From contig CAJAJL010000124.1 in the NCBI GenBank assembly GCA_903940125.1, positions 1-64,000 of the forward strand: a stretch of 64,000 nucleotides of DNA, in the 5' to 3' direction. This DNA is from an uncultured Chlorobiaceae bacterium (GTDB lineage: Bacteria > Bacteroidota > Chlorobiia > Chlorobiales > Chlorobiaceae). Made by a program: the position numbers and the translations under genes. Below the pieces are notes generated by a model. The model searched no databases and was not told where the DNA came from. It saw only the letters and a program-made list of their open reading frames with translations. Below, in pieces: positions 60,697-64,000 of this stretch; within the stretch, counting starts at the first letter, position 1; each line of letters opens with the position of its first letter.

Positions 60697-61899
60697 CTAT
60701 CTTCCTTTAAAATAATTAATCACTTGTTTAACTGTCAAGAAAGGAGCAATCAATGTTGCGAAAGGATCTTGCATGTCTAAAATTGCATCAGTCGACAAAT
60801 ACTTATATGAAGTCAACCAATCAATAATTGATAGACCTGTTCTTTTTTTTAATTCCAAGGTAGTCGTAATATCCCTGAGAAAATAAGACCAAGATTTCCC
60901 GTTTTTTTGCTCTGGCACTGAAACATCAGGAAGACCAACTAAGTCAGCATAGGCATACCATAAAACATCTCTTAATGATACTCTAGTCAAATCTTCCCAT
61001 AATTGTGGTCTTATATTGACCTCAATCATTTTGTACTTTCCATCCCGATTATCATATTTAAATTCTGACCCGCATAATCCACGAAAATTACAAGATTTGA
61101 GAAATGCTTTACTAATTTCTCTAACCTCTTCATTTATAATTGATTTTACAAAGCTTCCAGAACCAAAATTTATTGGGACCTGACGAATTTTCTGACCAGT
61201 GAAATCGGCTATACACTCTCCTGTTGCCTCAGAAAAATAACCCTTAAAAAGAAAAATATTACTTTCTGGACCTGGAATAACCTCTTGTATCGTTGACTGA
61301 GAAAGAATACCATCATATTTATCAACAACTTGTTTAAAGTCTTCGGCTGTACTGACAAGAAGCACTTTATTTCCATGAAGTTTTTTTTTCCAACGATGTA
61401 TCAGATCAGGTTTTATAATAAAGGGAAAGCGTATTTCAGCAAGAATATTATTAAGCATTTCATGCCCAGAAAGATATAACGATTTTGGAACAGCAACACC
61501 ATGTTCTTCACAAAGTCTATAAAATTTTTTTTTATTGAGAAACTTTTCACTTGTCTCTTTTTCATATGATGAATTAAATAGATAATGCCCTTTAAGTTCT
61601 TTTGCATTCCTACTGATAAATTCAATAAACTCGTCATCTGAAGGAATAAGAATTGGCTTGACAGCTAAATTTTTTGAAAATTCAATAAGATCGTCAAGAA
61701 GAGAATTTTCTTTGGCTATATAACCAAATGGCGGCTTAATAATATGTTTTGAATAGCGTCCTATTTGTCCATTTTTCCTATCTGTACCGAAAACCTGAAC
61801 ACCTCGGGCTGAAAATATTCTTCCAACTGAAAGACCTGTAGCGCTGAGACCAAGAACAAAAACTGGTGGTTTGGAAGATTTAATCTTTGTGGCCATCAT
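60697..61899 (-). CDS. ATP-grasp (carboxylate-amine ligase-like) enzyme
   Basis: 400 residues. The N-terminal Rossmann-like part begins PPVFVLGLSATGLSVGRIFS and FGTDRKNGQIGRYSKHIIKP; the ATP-grasp core includes FPFIIKPDLIHRWKKKLHGN, IQEVIPGPESNIFLFKGYF, LCGSEFKYDNRDGKYKMIEV and EVNIRPQLWEDLT with the Mg-binding Asn and Glu. These enzymes in EPS clusters probably attach amino acids or other small carboxylates to the sugar. ATG 61899 is followed by a second ATG at 61896. Confidence 0.8.
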   Translation of the reverse strand: MMATKIKSSKPPVFVLGLSATGLSVGRIFSARGVQVFGTDRKNGQIGRYSKHIIKPPFGYIAKENSLLDDLIEFSKNLAVKPILIPSDDEFIEFISRNAKELKGHYLFNSSYEKETSEKFLNKKKFYRLCEEHGVAVPKSLYLSGHEMLNNILAEIRFPFIIKPDLIHRWKKKLHGNKVLLVSTAEDFKQVVDKYDGILSQSTIQEVIPGPESNIFLFKGYFSEATGECIADFTGQKIRQVPINFGSGSFVKSIINEEVREISKAFLKSCNFRGLCGSEFKYDNRDGKYKMIEVNIRPQLWEDLTRVSLRDVLWYAYADLVGLPDVSVPEQKNGKSWSYFLRDITTTLELKKRTGLSIIDWLTSYKYLSTDAILDMQDPFATLIAPFLTVKQVINYFKGR

Positions 61900-61942
61900 T
61901 ACAACCTTATACTTATTTCAATTATAATAAAAAATATATTGT

Positions 61943-62995
61943 TTATGCACCATACTCAAGCTTCCCACTGTACCAAGTCTCAGCAGACCGCCGTAACGCA
62001 AGCCCGGTATAATGGATGACATCGCTTGTCTCTGTCCCTGGAGGTACCCTCATAACACCAAACTGAACAATATATGGCCATCTCTTTTTTGTATGGGCAT
62101 AAACTTCACACCAATCTTCACCGTCTCTGCTTGCCCAAAGATGTGCTGAAACATCAACTTCATTATCCCCTCCCTCAACACCGGTACTTATAAAAAGTGT
62201 TCCGTCTCGCAAAGACCCTGACCCATGGCAAGGCCCTTGAATTAGTTGAACCACAGAAATAGCAGAGCTAACTCTATCAAAACGAATAATATGATTAGGA
62301 GTAAGGCCTGCATCAGATCCTGCATCGGTACCCCAAAACAACGATTCAGCTGTAAATATAACGCTCACCGCCCGCCAATCCTGTGATCCTCCTCCGATTC
62401 GAATCCAACTTTTGCCGACATCAACACTTTTGAAAAGAGAGCATTCTGAATTTGCATCTCCAGTACCCATCCATAAGCATGCTTCAAAGGGATCCCACTG
62501 TATAAAATGAATGTGACGAACCTCACCTGCCTTAAATTCAAAAATTTTTTTGAACCCATAAGCAGGGTTTTCGCTACAATAAAGTGCAACCGGTATCTTG
62601 CGATCAATGTTCAGCAAGTATTCACCATAAAAAATAGACCCATCAGGAACCCGACAAATTGCTCTGGATGCAGGCTTGTTCCCGCGATGCACTTGATCAA
62701 CCACTCGGGTTGATCCGTCTTTTTCGACAAGAACAAAACGCCGTTTAAGCACAACAAGAATCCGCCCATCCCCAAGAGGTTGGGCTGCGTGAATACCCAT
62801 ACGCAAACCGAGACGGAAAAAAGTAAAAAAAGAAAGGATTTTTTCAGTGAACGACCCTGGCAGAGAAGCGATAAGTCTTTCACGTTTGCCATTTTCATAA
62901 AAAAAAAGCCTATGGCCTTGTGCTACGATGGTACGGTTTTCTTCAACAAATAGTATGCGAGCGCACCGTAAATGATGAGTAATAAAAAACTTCAC
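61943..62995 (-). CDS. BNR/Asp-box beta-propeller protein of a polysaccharide locus
   Basis: 350 residues from a GTG at 62995 that overlaps the preceding stop (GTGA). Repeated beta-strand blades carry Asp-box-like motifs, such as SVDVGKSW (about 190-197) and SRDGEDW near residue 290; other blades show AICRVPDGSIFYGEYLLN and LWMGTGDANSECSLF. The catalytic Arg triad of sialidases is not evident to me. No signal peptide. A sialidase-fold protein without the usual export signal may be a glycan-binding factor. Role unknown. Confidence 0.7.
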   Translation of the reverse strand: MKFFITHHLRCARILFVEENRTIVAQGHRLFFYENGKRERLIASLPGSFTEKILSFFTFFRLGLRMGIHAAQPLGDGRILVVLKRRFVLVEKDGSTRVVDQVHRGNKPASRAICRVPDGSIFYGEYLLNIDRKIPVALYCSENPAYGFKKIFEFKAGEVRHIHFIQWDPFEACLWMGTGDANSECSLFKSVDVGKSWIRIGGGSQDWRAVSVIFTAESLFWGTDAGSDAGLTPNHIIRFDRVSSAISVVQLIQGPCHGSGSLRDGTLFISTGVEGGDNEVDVSAHLWASRDGEDWCEVYAHTKKRWPYIVQFGVMRVPPGTETSDVIHYTGLALRRSAETWYSGKLEYGA

Positions 62996-64000
62996 TTTCT
63001 TTTACTCCTACTATCCTCTATACACAACTCATGGATCAACTGATCATATTTTGCGCTTATTGCCTCCTTTGAATAATTCTTGACAACATAGTCACGCGCC
63101 TTTAGTCCCTCAGCAATAAGCACTTCACGTTCATAAAAAGCTCTTCGAATTTCGTTGACAAATGCATCTCGATCGCCTACCGGTACCACCCTTCCACTCC
63201 CTGATTCCTGCACCACCCTTATAAGGTCTGATCCTTCATCAGCGGTAATAAATGCTGTACGACCGCTTGCCATGATAGAAAAAATTTTGGAAGGGAAACT
63301 GCAGCCTTGTATATGTTGACTCAATAACACCAGACAAATATCGCTGCTTGCATTTACCCATGGGGTATCATCTCGAGGTATATACCCTAAGACACTGATA
63401 TTTTGTAGATTATGCTCAAGAATTTGCTGTTCAAGGCTTTGCCGTAAAATACCATCACCTACAAACACAAATTTAATAGGCAAATTTTTTAACTCTTTTG
63501 CTGCGTGTATAACTGGTCGAAAATCTTGAGCATTTCCAATATTTCCCACATACGAAACAACAAAACAATCATCAAGCCCATGTTTAAGAGAAAAATCATT
63601 ATGCCTTTGGAGCAATCGATAGAAATCGATATCAACAAAGTTTTCGATAAGGCGAAGGCTCTCGAGTTTATTGATACGGGATCGTAATGTTGTCATAAAT
63701 GATTGCGCAATGACAACAACAAGATCGTTACTGTTATAGACAATTTTTTCAAGTTTGCGCAAAAACGCGATTAGCACTTTAGATCGTATTATACCTTGTC
63801 GTATCAAGCCGTCAGGAAATACATCCTGAACGATATAAGCAGAAGGAACACCCCAAATCCAAGCAAGTACACGCCCCACCATACCATTAGATAAAGGAGG
63901 TGATGATGCAAAAACGATATCTTGCCGACCTGACACAATAACTCCGATCAAAAGAGCACCAAGATTAAACCAGAGAGCTGAAATAATGCGTACTAAATGT
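62992..64000 (-). CDS. Glycosyltransferase family 4, WbuB-like (5' end outside the window)
   Basis: The reading frame is open to position 64000, so the N-terminus is missing; the TTG at 63951 is not a true start. Visible residues include ISALWFNLGALLIGVIVSGR, IVFASSPPLSNGMVGRVLAW, GVPSAYIVQDVFPDGLIRQG, FVVSYVGNIGNAQDFRPVIH and a donor-site region FPSKIFSIMASGRTAFITAD. This matches WbuB-type GT4 enzymes of O-antigen and EPS loci. It overlaps the propeller gene by 4 bases. Confidence 0.88.
   Translation of the reverse strand, partial: HLVRIISALWFNLGALLIGVIVSGRQDIVFASSPPLSNGMVGRVLAWIWGVPSAYIVQDVFPDGLIRQGIIRSKVLIAFLRKLEKIVYNSNDLVVVIAQSFMTTLRSRINKLESLRLIENFVDIDFYRLLQRHNDFSLKHGLDDCFVVSYVGNIGNAQDFRPVIHAAKELKNLPIKFVFVGDGILRQSLEQQILEHNLQNISVLGYIPRDDTPWVNASSDICLVLLSQHIQGCSFPSKIFSIMASGRTAFITADEGSDLIRVVQESGSGRVVPVGDRDAFVNEIRRAFYEREVLIAEGLKARDYVVKNYSKEAISAKYDQLIHELCIEDSRSKRK

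Overview
The window reads as chromosomal DNA of a Gram-negative bacterium. The housekeeping genes (hslUV, rpoN next to a DUF3109 gene, folD-radA, tatC, a DUF4292-type lipoprotein, DUF3127) look most like green sulfur bacteria (Chlorobi; Chlorobium/Pelodictyon type). That placement rests on recognising protein style, not on a database search, and no photosynthesis gene is present to confirm it. No rRNA, tRNA or CRISPR was seen.

Layout. 1-137: structured RNA that looks like the 5' end of a group II intron running off the left edge. 151-19045: one long minus-strand run of 17 genes, most overlapping by 1-26 bp or separated by a few tens of bases. It holds a KpsDECSMT-type capsule export machine (group 2/3, ABC-transporter dependent) and a set of glycan genes: three glycosyltransferase domains (one fused to a metallo-beta-lactamase fold), a CMP-sugar synthetase, dehydrogenases, SAM methyltransferases and two coiled-coil proteins with a shared repeat. 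19046-19883 is an AT-rich upstream region without a convincing gene. 19884-28866: conserved core genes (doxX-like, TPR protein, aroQ, hslUV, rpoN, DUF3109, folD, radA) plus a BrnTA toxin-antitoxin pair. 28874-29917: a RelE/ParE-type TA pair, decayed hipB/acetyltransferase fragments and two copies of a palindromic repeat.

29986-36499 is a strikingly AT-rich minus-strand operon that looks foreign. It encodes two Ser/Thr kinases (one with periplasmic Sel1 repeats, one with an FHA domain), a membrane-anchored protein with two FHA domains and a trypsin-like protease, a small zinc-ribbon/FHA protein, a PP2C phosphatase and a lipoprotein. I read it as a self-contained phosphothreonine signalling system that may control a periplasmic protease; it is the best candidate here for an undescribed system. 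It is followed by about 900 bp without genes.

37478-56689 returns to core and accessory genes: HepT/MntA TA pair, lolC/E-type permease, tatC, esterase, coaE, sod, lipoproteins, an RlmI-like methyltransferase, a giant FAD/Fe-S oxidoreductase with an SDR, a DUF3127 protein with an SSB-like acidic tip beside recQ, ftsA without ftsZ, a cupin and a YdcF-like protein. 56737-58239 is a graveyard of small TA and DUF2283 genes (frameshift, internal deletion, fusion) with copies of a mobile palindromic repeat. 58229-64000 is a second polysaccharide locus: initiating sugar transferase, epimerase, XrtA-type deacetylase, ATP-grasp enzyme, BNR-like propeller and a glycosyltransferase cut by the right edge.

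Together the two glycan loci suggest a cell able to make a capsule and a second surface polysaccharide. At least five TA-like modules, intact or broken, mark the junctions between core segments.
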